Part shown: positions 44,676-55,290 of the stretch, piece by piece
Layout of the letters: each line of letters opens with the position of its first letter
Position numbering within the stretch: the first letter of the stretch is position 1
Origin: Antilocapra americana
Taxonomy: Eukaryota > Chordata > Mammalia > Artiodactyla > Antilocapridae
DNA length: 64,000 bases
Assembly (NCBI GenBank): GCA_007570785.1
Contig: ML664662.1
Span: forward strand, 762,863-826,862
Direction of reading: 5' to 3'
Notes under the pieces: generated by a model
Seen by the model: the letters and a program-made list of their open reading frames with translations, nothing else
Told to the model about the DNA's origin: nothing
Database searches by the model: none
Translations under genes and position numbers: made by a program

Positions 44676-46322
44676 TCAGTTCTGTCTGACTCTTTGCGAC
44701 CCCATGGATTGCAGCATGCCTGCCCTCCCTGTCCTTACCATCTCCCAGAGTATGCCCAAGTTCATGTTCATTGCATCGGTGATGCTGTCCAGCCATCTCA
44801 TCCTTTGATGCCCTCTTTTCCTTCTGCCCTTGATCTTTCCTAGCATCAGAGACTTTTCCAATGAGTTGTCTGTTCGTATCAGATGACCAAAATACTGGAG
44901 CTTCAGCTTCAGCATCAGTCCTTCCAGTGAATATTCAAGGTTGATCACCCTTAAGATTGACTGGTTTGATCTCCTTGCTGTCCAAGGGACTTTCAGGAGT
45001 CTTCCCCAGCACTGTAGTTTGAAGGCTTCACTTCTTTGGCATTCTGCCTTCTTTACAGCCTAGCTCACAAACATGACGACTGGGAAGACCATTGCCTTGA
45101 CTATACGGACCTTTGTCAGCAGAGTTATATCTCTGCTTTTCAACACACTGTCTAGGTTTGTCATTGCTTTTCTGCCAAGAAGCAATCCTCTTCTGATTTC
45201 ATGGCTGCAGCCTGCAGTGATTTTGGAACCCAAGAAGAAGAAATCTGTCACTCCTTCCACCTTTTCCCCTTCTATTTGCCATTCAGTTATGGGGCCAGAT
45301 GCTATGATCTTAGTTTTTCTTTTTTAAATATTTAGTCTTAAGCCGACTCTTTCACTCTCCTCCTTCACCCTCATCAAGAGGCTCTTTAGTTCCTCTTACT
45401 TTCTGCCATTAGAGTAGTATAGTCTGCATATTTGAGGTTGTTGATGTTTCTCCTGCCTATCTTGATTCCAGCCTGTAACTCATCCAGCCCAGCATTTCTC
45501 AGGATGTGCTCAGCATATAGGTTAAACAAACAGGGTGACAGCAGACAGCCCTGTCATACACCTTTCCCAATCTTGATCCAATCAGTTGTTCCCTACAGGG
45601 TTCTAACTGTTGCTTCTTGACCCTCATACAGGTTTCTCAGGAGACAGATAAAATCGTCTGGTATTCCCATCTCTCTAAGAGCTTTCCATAGTTTGTCATG
45701 ATCCACACAGTCAAAGGCTAATAGATGTTTTTCTGAAATTCTCTTGCTTTCTCCATAATCCAGCGAATGTTGGCAATTTGATCTCTGGTTCCTCTTCCTT
45801 TTCTAAACCCAGCTTGCACATCTGGAATTTCTTGGTTCATGTAATGCTGAAGCCTAGCATGCAAGATTTTAAGCATGACCTTACTAGCATGGGTGATGAG
45901 TGTGATTGTCCAATGGTAGCACATTCTTTGGTACTACCCTTCTTGGGAATTGGGATGAGGAGTGACCTTTTCTAGTCCTGTGGTCACTTCTGGGTTTTCC
46001 AGATTTTCTGACATAATGAATGTAAAACCTTGATGGCATCATCCTTTAGGGATTTGAATAGTTCTGCTGGAATTTCATCACATTCACTAGCTTTATTAAC
46101 ATCAGTGCTTCTTAAGGCCAACTTGACTTTGCACATTAGAATGTCTGGCTCTGGGTGACTAAGCACAACTTCGTAGTAATCCAGTTCATTAAAATCTTTT
46201 TTATCCAGATCTTCTGTGTATTCTTTCCATCTCATCTTAATCTCATCAGCATCTACTAGGTGTCTACAATTTTTATCCTTTATTGCGTCTGTCTTTGGGT
46301 GGACATCCCTTGATGTTTCCAA
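44676..46322 (-). pseudogene. BovB reverse-transcriptase relic
   Basis: Broken minus-strand frames: 46322-45984 (linker and fingers; the NKASECDEIP stretch where an intact copy has NKASGGDGIP), 45924-45718 (DVQAGFRKGRGTRDQIANI), then the catalytic box at 45419-45430, then 45260-45060 (FLGSKITAG, RDITLLTKVRIVKAMVFPV) and 44948-44676 ([14 protein letters not shown]). The catalytic box reads YADY, so the second of the two adjacent metal-binding aspartates is replaced by tyrosine. That alone should abolish polymerisation. Confidence 0.92.
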
Positions 46323-46847
46323 TTTTCCTGAAGAGATCTCTAGACTTTCCCCTTTTGTTGTTTCATTCTATTATTAAGCACTGTTCATTGAAGAAGACCT
46401 TCTTATCTCTTCTAGCTATTCTTCGAAACTCTGTATTTAATTGGATATATCTTTCCCTCTTTCCCTTGCTTTTCACTTCTCTTCATTTTTCCACTATTTG
46501 TAAAGCCTCCTCAGATAACCACTTTGCCTTCTTGCTTTTCTTTTTCTTCGGGATGGTTTTCTTCACTGCCTCCTGAACAATATTATGGACCTCTATCTAT
46601 AGTTCTTCAGATCAGTTAACTAGATCTAGTCCCTTAAATCTATTTCTTACCTCTACTACAAATTCATATGGGATTTGATTTAAGTCATGCCTGACTGGCC
46701 TAGTGTTTTTCCCAGTTCTTTTAGTTTAAGCCTGAATTTTGCTATGAGAAGCTAATGATATGAGCCACAGTCAGCTCCAAGTCTTGTTTTTGCTTATTGT
46801 ATACAGCTTCTCCATCTTTGGCTATGAAGAATGTAATCAATTTGATT

Positions 46848-47505
46848 TCAGTATTGACCATTTGTTGATGTCCATGTGTAAAATGGTCTCTTGTGTTGTT
46901 GAAAAAGGGTATTTGCTATGACTAATGCATTCTCTTGGCAGAATTCAATTAGTCTTTGCCCTGCTTCATTTTGTTCTCCAAGGCCAGACTTGCCTGTTAC
47001 TCCAGGTATCTCTTGACTTCCTACTTTTGCATTCCAATCCCCAATGATGAATAGAACATCTTTTTTAGGTGTTAGGTCCAGAAGATCTTTTGGGTCTTCA
47101 TGGAACTGATCAACTTCAGCTTCTTTGGCATTGGTGGTGGAGGCATAGACTTGGATTACTGTGATGTTGAATGGCTTGCCTTGGAAACAAACTGAGATCA
47201 TTCTGTCATTTTTGAGGTTGCACCCAAGTACTGTATTTCGGACTCTTTTGTTGATTATAAGGTCTACTCCATTTCTTCTATGGGATTCTTGCCCACTGTA
47301 GTAGATGGTAATGGTCATCTGAGTTAAATTCACTCATTCCCGTCCATTTTAGTTTGCTGATTCCTAGGATGTCGATGTTTATTCTTACCATTTTCTGGTT
47401 GACTACGTCCAATTTTTCTTGATTCATGGACCTAACATTCCAAGTTCCTATATAATACTGTTCTGTGCAGCATTGGATTTTACTTTCATCACCAGACACA
47501 TCCAC
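46848..47505 (-). pseudogene. BovB endonuclease relic
   Basis: Two overlapping minus frames. 47505-47278 holds the N-terminal GTWNVRSM motif and GISKLKWTG; 47333-46848 holds FIIGDWNAKVGS (about 47020-47050) and the C-terminal YTWTSTNGQ. The frame shift lies near 47300. In related AP-type endonucleases the position before LKW is glutamate, a metal ligand; here the codon at 47353-47355 gives lysine. The nicking enzyme would be inactive. Confidence 0.88.
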
Positions 47506-47787
47506 AACAGAGTGTTATACCTGCTTTGGCCCAGTCGCTTCATTCATTCTGGGGCTATTGGTAATTCTCCTCTGCTCTTTCCCAGTAGCATATTAGACAC
47601 TTTCAGACCTGGGGGACTTATCTTTTGGTGTCATATCTTTTTGGCCTTTTATAAAGTTCGTGAGATTCTCATGGCAAGTGTACTGGGATGGTTTGCCATT
47701 CCCTCCTCCAGTGGATCACGTTTTGTCAGAACTCTCAGCTGTGACCCATCTGTCTTGGATGGTCCTGCACGACATGGTTCATAGCCA

Positions 47788-47906
47788 TGAGTTTGCTCAA
47801 ACATGAGTTTGAGCAAGCTCTGGAAGATGGTGAAGAACAGGGAGGCCTGGCGTGCTGCAGTCCTTGGGGTCACAAAGAGTCGAACACGACTGAATGACTG
47901 AACAAC
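47788..47906 (+). mobile_element. BovB tail inside the BovB 5' region
   Basis: A plus-strand segment, opposite to its host: gagtttgagcaagctctgg, gatggtgaagaacaggg, cctggcgtgctgcagtcc, gtcacaaagagtcgaacac, tgactgaacaac. The host sequence around it is repeated (47739-47786 and 47908-47957). Confidence 0.8.
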
Positions 47907-48161
47907 TCTGCTATGACCTGTCCATCTTGGATGACCCTGCATGGCATGGCTCATAGCTTCATTAGGTTATTCAGGCCCCTTCACCATGACAAGGCAGTGA
48001 TCCTTGAAGGGGGTCCCCTCCTTACCTCCCAATATATCATGAACTTTTAAAAAATTAAGTCAATATTCATTGTTTATATTACCATGGTTGTACATATTAG
48101 GCTTCTAGGAAGAAACAGATGGCACACTCAAAATTGGGTCATTTGAAAAAAGTTTAATAAA

Positions 48162-48444
48162 GTACCATTACATTTTTTCTTATTTATATATTTTATTTTT
48201 TTGTTAGGCACATATATATTTTTTAAATTGAAGTATAGTTGATTTATAATATTATGTTCGTTTCAGATGTACAGCAAAGTGTTTCAGTTAAAGAATCAGA
48301 TTTCAGATTCTTTTCCCTTATGAGTTATTACAAAATGTTGGATACAATTCTCTGTACAGTAGGTCCTTATCAGTTATCTATTTTATATATAGTAGTGTGT
48401 GTATGTTAGTCTCAAACTTATATCCCCCCTCCACCTTTTCCTTT
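48162..48444 (-). mobile_element. L1 3'UTR fragment in the LTR-like repeat
   Basis: Antisense: aaattgaagtatagttgatt, tcagatgtacagcaaagtg, ttctctgtacagtaggtcc, atagtagtgtgtgtatg. The host phrase tttaataa is repeated at both edges. Confidence 0.82.
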
Positions 48445-48482
48445 AATAAGGGACCGTTTGTAAAAGTGTAGGCATGGAATGG

Positions 48483-48706
48483 GACTTCCCAGATGGCTCT
48501 AGTGGTAAAGAACCTGACTGCTAATGCAGGAGATGTAAGAGATTTGGGCTACATCCTTGAGTCAGAAAGATCCTCTGGAGGAGGGCATGGCAACCCACTC
48601 CAGTATTCTTGCCTGGAGAATCCCATGGACAGAGGAGCCTGGCAGGTTATAGTCCATAGGGTCACAAAGAGCTGGACATGACTGAAGCGACTTAGCATGC
48701 ATGCAC
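48483..48706 (+). mobile_element. Bov-tA SINE
   Basis: Sense: gacttcccagatggctctag, ctgctaatgcaggagatg, gatcctctggaggagggcatgg, cccactccagtattcttgcc, ccatggacagaggagcctgg. Flanked by aggcatgg on both sides. Confidence 0.94.
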
Positions 48707-49085
48707 AGGCATGGTATAGGGAAACCACTAGGGATATGGCTGGTAAAACTGGGGAGGGGGTGTTCCATGACCACTCCTGGCCCCAAAGAACTTGGGGAGT
48801 GAGGACTAGGTAGAGGGAGCTGCCTGATAACAGTTGTAGCCATTGTGAAAGCACGCAGCCAGCTGGAGATGACCAGGCTAGAAAGACAACCAGGTGTGAC
48901 ACATCCCCAACCGGTCCTCCTGCCTCCCTCTGCTGTCCTGCTGGGACTCTCCAGGGGCAAAACCCTCCTGGAAGCCAGAGGGAGCCTGTTGGTGGAGTCG
49001 ACAAAGGTCTGCCTGCTGGGCACAGAGCAGGTGGAGAAGGGTAGATGGATCTGGAAGGCGAGGAGAACATAGTTGGCACATTATG

Positions 49086-49899
49086 TAATTAATATTCACA
49101 GCTGAGCACATTTTGTGTTTTTTTCTTGAATAACTCCTATTTGCCTTGGAGTTAATAATTGGCTTCTTAAAAAAATTGGGGGAGAGGTTCTTAGTTTTAA
49201 ATCTAGTTTTTATTTTTCCTAAAACTATTCAGATTCCTAAACAGTCAACCTGTTCTACAAGGCTAATGATGAAAAACGAACAGTCCTTTACTGACCATCA
49301 CCTCCATGTTTCAGTCCCCAAGGCAGCCATTTGCTTCTCTCATAACTCTTTCTTTTGGTATTCCCCTTCATAGCACTAAATAACATGCTTATGGTGACAG
49401 ATCTTGCTTTGTGCAGTAGAGGCATTATCTACTGATGTTTTCATTTGAAAAATACCTTTGCTCTTTCACGAACTCCCTTCTCCTTGCTTACTGTATCCAG
49501 ATACACTTTCCACCTCCAACTCTCTCAATCTAGATATACCACAATTTGGCTGAGCCAATATTCATTCTTTACATTATTATAATATGTAAATATCATTCAT
49601 GGCTAAGCGGTGTAGTACCCTATGATGACTTTTCCTTGCTGGCTCAACTTTTTCTTCCTGGAATTAATAGCTGTCTGGTTTTCTCACTTGTGTTGTTCCC
49701 TACATACTGACGATGAATTCATCTCCTCAATCTTCCTTTATTGTCTACATCTCCTTTCAATATGTTCAAATTTGTCAAGTATTCCATCAGTTTCATCTTT
49801 TTGAAAAACGTTCCTGGAGATATTTGACTTAGCCTAATGTAGAACATATTTATTGTTTTCTACTTCTGGGGCTCAGCTGCTGTCCTGGTGTTTCCTTTC
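49086..49899. other. Unassigned sequence
   Basis: No gene or clear repeat. It may include the eroded 3' end of the HAL1-like element that follows. Confidence 0.35.
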
Positions 49900-50158
49900 A
49901 GTATCATCCTGGGAGCTCCTGTTGCCCCTCTCTTGAGTTGCATCCCCTATTTCCTGGTCCCTGTGTCACTCTCTTTTTTTGATGAACCAGTTCCAGTAGC
50001 CTCTGAGAATTGGGTGTATGGGAGGTAAACTTTTTGTGACTTTGCATGTCTGAAAAGGTCTTTAATTTATCCCCATATTAATTGATTGTTTTGCAGGTAT
50101 AGAATTATAGGTTGAAATTAATTTTCCTTGGCATTTTGAAGTTTCCATTGTGTTCTAG

Positions 50159-50720
50159 AGCCAGTCTCATCACACAGACCACAGCCTTGTCTAACTCAAT
50201 GAAACTAAGCCATGCCATGTGGGGCCACCCAAGATGGATGGGTCACAGGGGAGAAGTCTGACAGAATGTGGTCCACTGGAGAAGGGAATGGCAAACCACT
50301 TCAGTATTCTTGCCTTGAGAACCCCATGATGAATGAGAGGGTTGGACTGTGAAGAAAGAAGTGTGGTGTTGGAGAAGACTCTTGAGAGTCCCTTGGACTG
50401 CAAGGAGATCCAACCAGTCCATCCTAAAGGAGATCAGTCCTGGGTGTTCATTGGAAGGACTGATGTTGAAGTTGAAGCTCCAATACTTTGGCCACCTCAT
50501 GCGAAGAGTTGACTTATTGGAAAAGACCCTGATGCTGGGAAGGATTGGGGGCAGGAGGAGAAGGGGATGACAGAGGATGAGATGGCTGGATGGCATCACC
50601 GACTCAATGGACATGGGTTTGGGTGGACTCTGGGAGTTGGTGATGGACAGGGAGGCCTGGTGTGCTGCAATTCATGGGGTCACAAAGAGTCAGACATGAC
50701 TGAGCGACTGAACTGAACTG
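50159..50720 (+). mobile_element. BovB with 5' end fused to 3' end
   Basis: The left 180 bp match the BovB 5' region (ctaactcaatgaaactaagcc, gtggtccactggagaaggg, agtattcttgccttgagaacc); at about 50340 the text jumps to the 3' part (gttggactgtgaagaaag, ggtgttggagaagactcttg, ccacctcatgcgaagag, ctgaactgaactg). A further 30 bp or so is missing just after gtgaagaaag. A perfect 12-bp repeat attgtgttctag flanks it (50147-50158 and 50721-50732). It is a 562-bp internally deleted, non-autonomous BovB, similar in design to elements called ART2A. Confidence 0.92.
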
Positions 50721-51179
50721 ATTGTGTTCTAGGTTCCAAATGTTGCTGTTGAGAAGTTTCAGGATTGGTTAAGTTCTTTCAAGCTTTGTGCTCTTCCAAC
50801 ATCAACTTTCAGGCTTTTCTAGGGTGTCTCTCCACATGGTCATAAAATGGCTGCCTTACATACTGCTGTTTCCTCCAGACAATACCATATGCAGCAGCAG
50901 AAGAGAATCATCTTTTTTGTGTGTCTTTTCAAAGATGAGAAAACCTTTCCTAGAAATTGCTTGCTGACTTTCCTTCCCACATCTTTGGTCAGAGCTGGGT
51001 CATAGCCTGCTTTTAATTCAATCTATTACTGGCATAAGGGGAATAGGATTACTCTGACTGACTTACACAATCATGCTGGAGATAAGGTCCCTTTGCTTAA
51101 GGAAGAGATACCTGAACAAAATGAGGATTCTGTTAGCAGGTACAGGAGGGATGGGATGGCTGTTGGCCAGGCAATCTGC

Positions 51180-51260
51180 AGTGTCTGTTACAGCATGGAG
51201 TCTGGCACATAGTAAGCAATAAATATGTGTTAGCTATATGTTATTAACTCTTAATAGCTG
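51180..51260 (+). mobile_element. MIR fragment
   Basis: gtctggcacatagtaagcaataaatatgtg is the typical MIR 3' part. Short piece only. Confidence 0.7.
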
Positions 51261-51948
51261 TGGGAACTTATTCAAGTCAAATACCTCCTTGGATAGTTAT
51301 TCAAGTCAAGTTTAAAATGGGAATAGTATTACTTCATTATAAAATTAAAAGCAATGACATATGTAAAATCTTTGGTCTTTATCATTATTAACACATGATA
51401 GATATTTATTACAGTTGCATATAATTATTGCCAGAGTACCTGGGCAGTAGGCTGAGGTCTCTCACAGTTTCCTGAGGTTGACCCCAGTCTGGTGTGAATA
51501 ATGTTCCCCCTGCAGCTCATAGAATATTTTCTTTGTCTCTTGTGTTCTAGAAGTTCATGGTTATGTGCCATACCACCCATGTGGTAAAGTTGTGTTTTTT
51601 TTTTTTTTCTCAACTCATACAAAGTGAACCCTTTCAACCTAGAAACAAATCCTTTAACTCAGAGGGATTTTCTTGAATTATTTCTTTGTTGATTTCTACT
51701 CTTCATTTTCCATGTGTTCTCACCCTGGAACTCATATTTTTCACATGTTGGACTTCTTGACTGACCTAATGATGTTTAAAAGTCATTTATTTCCTATACT
51801 TCATTTGTTTTTTTGCTCCACATTCTGGGAGATTTCCTCACCTTTCACTTCCAATCCTCCTGTTGAGTTTTTCATTTCTGCTATCCTATTTTTGATTTCT
51901 AAGGGTTTGTTTCTGTTCTCTGAATGTTTCGGTTTTATTTGGTCACAT

Positions 51949-52160
51949 TGCCTTCTCTGGTGGCTCAGTGGTAAAGAATCTGCCAGCCAATGTAGGAGAC
52001 GCAGGTTTGATCCCTGGGGCAGGAAGATCCCCTGGAGAAGGAAATGGCAACCCACTCCAGTATATTTTCCTGGAGAATCCCATGGACAGAGGAGCCTGGC
52101 GGGCTACACAATCCATGGGGTCACAAAAGAGTTGAACCAAGTTAGCAACTAAACAACAAC
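51949..52160 (+). mobile_element. Bov-tA SINE
   Basis: Sense: ccttctctggtggctcagtgg, gccagccaatgtaggag, ggaagatcccctggagaagg, cccactccagtatattttcc, ccatggacagaggagcctgg, and an acaacaac tail. The overlapping frames of 159 and 84 codons run from HAL1 into the SINE. Confidence 0.94.
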
Positions 52161-53223
52161 ATCTTCTCTAATTTTCAGAAAATATTAGATACCAAATATG
52201 GTATCTCTCCAAGTTCTTTTTTTTCCTCGATGTTTTGGCCTCTGTCTTGCACCTTAGAGAGTTTCCTGAGATGTCTGGTAGTCCTAGGCTGTCCTTTCAT
52301 GTTTAAGATTATAACCTAAAAACCTGACTGGATGAGAACTTGGTTGGGCTTACTGATTATAAATTTCACTGTAATCTAGATATCAGGATAGTTAGGTCTT
52401 GGGCTGTCACATTTTCAGAGAAGAAGCTTCCAATCTCCTGACTGGATAATATGTATCTATCTGACTTTTGGTGGAAGTCCTTTGGGAGAAGAGTGAGAAG
52501 AGGTCCTGATGTTCAGTACATCCCACTCTCAACAGTGCTTAACATCCCCCAGTCCAGAGACCCTCTACCCTCCAGAGAATATACTTCAGTATTCAGCTGG
52601 AATGGAGAGAGCTGCAGTTCCTTTGCTAAGGTTGAAGACCTGGGTTTAAATTTGTTTCTAATACCAGCACTGCCGGTTACTATGTTATTGTCTCCTAGCT
52701 CTAAGCCCAACCCTTCTGTACTCAGCTTTGCGATGCTAGAGTTGAAACTCTGCAAACCATGGTCATTTTGCCAGCTGTTCCTTCTTAGGCTCTTCCCATA
52801 GAGGGCAACAGAGGGAAACTAGAATGCTGGGGGATAAAGAAGGAACAAGCTTCTTCCAGTTGTCTTCCTACGGCTGTTAGCAGCACCCAGCACTGCTTCT
52901 TCCCTTCAGCAGCAGTTCCTCCAGCAACAGGAAGTTCAGTTTGCAATTTTTCCAGCACTCACAGAATTAGCCTTATTGTGGCCCCACACCAGAGACACCA
53001 GTACCAGCTGAGCACCAACCCCTTCTTAGGGTCTGGGTCACAGTCCCATGGACCCCTCCTCCAAGCTTCTAGACTCTAACAGTGTTATCCTTTTTCCCCC
53101 CAGCCCTGCTTCCTGTAGTTACTGCTCCCATAATACCTTAGAGTTCTCTTTTTACCCTGTTAGCTCCTAGTTTATAACTTTATGACTAGTTAACAATTCT
53201 TTATATTAAATTCCTTCTGTTCA

Positions 53224-53460
53224 GGCATTGAAACATGTAAATTATCATATGTGAAATCAATCACCAGTCCAGGTTTGATTCTTGATACAGGGTGCTCAGG
53301 GCTGGTGCACTGGGATGACCCAGAGAGATGGAATCGGGAGGGAGATGGGAGGCGGGTTCTGGAAGGGGAACACATGTATACCCATGGTGGATTCATGTCA
53401 ATGTATGGCAAAACCAACACGATAATGTAAAGGAAAAAAAGAAATTAATTAAAAAGAAAG
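53224..53460 (+). mobile_element. L1_BT 3' end, 237 bp
   Basis: Sense: aatcaatcaccagtccagg, gctcagggctggtgcactgg, gggaggcgggttctgg, tatacccatggtggattc, caatgtatggcaaaacc and an A-rich tail. The repeat aaattccttctgttca is at 53208-53223 and 53461-53476. Confidence 0.93.
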
Positions 53461-53479
53461 AAATTCCTTCTGTTCAAAT

Positions 53480-53684
53480 GAAAGAAAGTGAAAGTGTTAG
53501 TCACTCAGTCTGACTTCATGGACTGTAGCCTACCAGGTTCCTCTGTTCATAGAATTCTCCAGGCAAGAATACTGGAGTGGGTTGCCATTCCCTTCTCCAG
53601 GGGCTCTTCTTGACCCAGGGATCGAAGCCTGGGTCTCCTGCATTGCAGGCAGATTCTTTACCATTTGGGCCACCAAGGAAGCCC
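53480..53684 (-). mobile_element. Bov-tA SINE beside the L1_BT
   Basis: Antisense: gtgaaagtgttagtcactc, tcatggactgtagcctacc, aagaatactggagtgggttg, cccagggatcgaagcctgg, gggccaccaaggaagcccc. Flanked by ctgttcaaat (53470-53479 and 53685-53694). The usual gtgtccgactctttgcgacc portion is shortened. Confidence 0.93.
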
Positions 53685-54004
53685 CTGTTCAAATACTTGG
53701 TGACATTTCTGTCTCCTGACTAGGGCCTGACTGATACAGACACATTCAATGAAACCTTTTGTTTTCTAGTCCGACTTACAACCCACTTTCAGAGGTGTGG
53801 GTTTCCTTCAAATCCCAGATCTTTCTGGAGTTTCACAGCAGAAATGGGCTTGCTTCTTGGTCTCCCTAACCTCCTTTAGAAACTTAGGAGTCAGCCTCTT
53901 CCCGTCTGCCAGATCAGTAAGTACTTTTCCATCTACTTTCTTGCTTCTAAAATTTTACTGTTGCCTTCTTTCCCAAACTTTTGTCCCTATAGAGTTTTGC
54001 TTGG

Positions 54005-54600
54005 AAAAAAAACAAAAACAAAAGAAATCCCGACAATCTGTTTATTCAAAGCAGAAACAGACTCACAGATTCAGAGAATAGGCCCGTGATTATCAGAGGT
54101 TAAAGGGGTAGTGCTATGCTGTGCTTAGTTGCTCAGTTGTGTCCGACTCTGCCACCCCATGGACTATAGCCTGCCAGGCTCCTCTGTCTATGGGATTCTC
54201 CAGACAAGAATACTGAAGTGAGTTGCCATGCCCTCCTCCAGGTGATCTTCCCTACCCAGAAATTGAATCCAGGTATCCCACATTGTAGGAGGAGATTTTT
54301 CACTGTCTGAGCCACCAGGGAAGCTCAAGAATACTGGAGTGGGTAGCCTATCCCTTCTCCAGGGGATTTTCCTGACCCAGGAATCGAACCGGGGTCTCCT
54401 GCATTGCAGGTGGATTCTTTACCAGCTGAGCTCATAGCTAAATGGGAGAGTGGGATTGAGAGGTACAAACCAGTAGGTATAAAGTAGATGTTACAAGGCA
54501 GTAATGTACAGCACAGGAAAAATAGCTAATATTGTGTAATAATTTTGGAATATAATCTATAACAATATCAAATGGCTATTTTGCTTTTTTTTCTATACCT
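54005..54600 (+). mobile_element. Artiodactyl L1 3'UTR, split by a SINE
   Basis: Sense pieces: before the SINE, cagactcacagattcagag and gattatcagaggttaaagg; after it, gtaatgtacagcacaggaaa and taatattgtgtaataattttgg. Only the ORF2 end and 3'UTR are present. Confidence 0.72.
54110..54438 (-). mobile_element. BOV-A2-type dimeric SINE
   Basis: Antisense SINE with two Bov-A units in a row: aagaatactgaagtgagttg with attgaatccaggtatccc, then aagaatactggagtgggtag with atcgaaccggggtctcc. BOV-A2 is a dimer of Bov-A units. Confidence 0.92.
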
Positions 54601-54889
54601 GGAAAAAAAGTCTTATTTATTGCCATAATGGACTTTGGGAGACGGAACTCATTACTCTAAAAAAATAGAACAAGAGACTAATGTTTTAAAGGGAATAACA
54701 ACAACCTTGGAAAAATACCACCACAAGAAGTCTGAGTGGTTGTCTCCTCTCAGAGAGGAGAGTAGAGCAGGTTCCAGGAGGAAGCAGGGGAAAATTTCTT
54801 TTACTTTATTTCCAAATCCTATATATGCACATTTCAATCGTTCTATGCATGATAAATTTCACAATTTTTGAAAAGGTTAACTTCAGCAT

Positions 54890-55220
54890 ACAACTGTATC
54901 AGTTACCATGTATTTAGCTACATGGGATAGAAACTTGACCACAGAGGTTCAACCAAACAGGAGTATATTTTTCTCCCATAATGAAGAAGTTTAGGAGAAG
55001 GCAGTCCAGAATTAGTACAGTATCTCCATACTGCCATGGGCACCCAGACTCCTCCTAGCTTTGGGTGCAGTCATGCTTGGCCTTTTGTCTTCATGCTTCT
55101 TAGGTGGTTGTTTCATCTCTGATGATCACATCTATATTTTAGGAAGAATGATGAAGGACAAAAGGCAAAAAGCCAAAGAGAAAAGCTAGCTGAGTTGGCT
55201 TCCCTTTAAAAAGCTTTCCT
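54890..55220. repeat. Ancient interspersed repeat, unassigned
   Basis: Text such as gaagaagtttaggagaaggc, ggcacccagactcctcctagc and cttttgtcttcatgcttctt recalls an old mammalian repeat; the stretch at 58140-58660 seems related. The family is not named. The right flank (55221-55290) resembles an L1 3' terminus. Confidence 0.4.
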
Positions 55221-55290
55221 GGTACACCTGAAGATAATATAATGTTATATGTCAGTTATATCTCAACTTGAAAAAACAAGGAAATAGTGA

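Larger units (their letters stand above)
44656..48013 (-). mobile_element. Near-full-length BovB LINE
   Basis: Minus-strand BovB (RTE clade) of about 3.36 kb. The 3' end lies at left (a gttgttt-type tail and the gctcagttctgtctgac box) and the 5' end at right (ccttcaccatgacaaggcag in plus orientation is the standard 5' start). Domain order on the minus strand: AP-type endonuclease (47505-46848), reverse transcriptase (46322-45060) and the C-terminal tail (44948-44676). The flanks tcctctcctt (44646-44655) and tcccctcctt (48014-48023) form a target-site duplication with one mismatch. The frame is broken by shifts and stops, and both catalytic domains carry damaging changes. A plus-strand BovB tail sits inside its 5' region. 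Confidence 0.93.
48100..49085 (-). mobile_element. LTR-like repeat, copy 3 of 3, split
   Basis: Left part to about 48161 (agaaacagatggcacactc, aaaattgggtcatttg, aaagtttaataaag); middle 48445-48482 (ggaccgtttgtaaaagtg); right part 48707-49085 (ccaaccggtcctcctgcc, ggggcaaaaccctcctgg, gcacagagcaggtggagaag, ending ttggcaca). An L1 3' end and a Bov-tA split it. The two frames of 153 and 176 codons at 48549-49079 run across the SINE/LTR border and are not genes. Confidence 0.6.
49900..52600 (-). mobile_element. HAL1-like L1 derivative
   Basis: Antisense text of a HAL1-type element (an L1 derivative with ORF1 only). Left: gggaggtaaactttttgtgac, catgtctgaaaaggtcttta, gttgctgttgagaagtttc. Right, from 51670: ttgaattatttctttgttgat, ctgggagatttcctcacc, cctcctgttgagtttttc, gatgtctggtagtcctagg. 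No ORF2-type sequence occurs. It is interrupted by a fused BovB and a Bov-tA. The section 50950-51660 is less clear and includes a MIR piece. Confidence 0.65.
52800..53745 (+). mobile_element. LTR-like ancient repeat
   Basis: Phrases familiar from an old mammalian LTR-like repeat: cttcagcagcagttcctcc, caacagtgttatcc-like ctaacagtgttatcc, ccagccctgcttcctgtag, and an end gtctcctgactagggcctgactgatacag. Two younger elements interrupt its last part. Family not assigned. Confidence 0.5.

Noticed and set aside
48549..49079. 176- and 153-codon minus frames
   Set aside because: They run through an LTR-like repeat into an antisense Bov-tA. The C-terminal residues match typical translated Bov-tA.
51673..52152. 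159-codon plus frame
   Set aside because: Antisense HAL1-like sequence running into a Bov-tA; not a gene.
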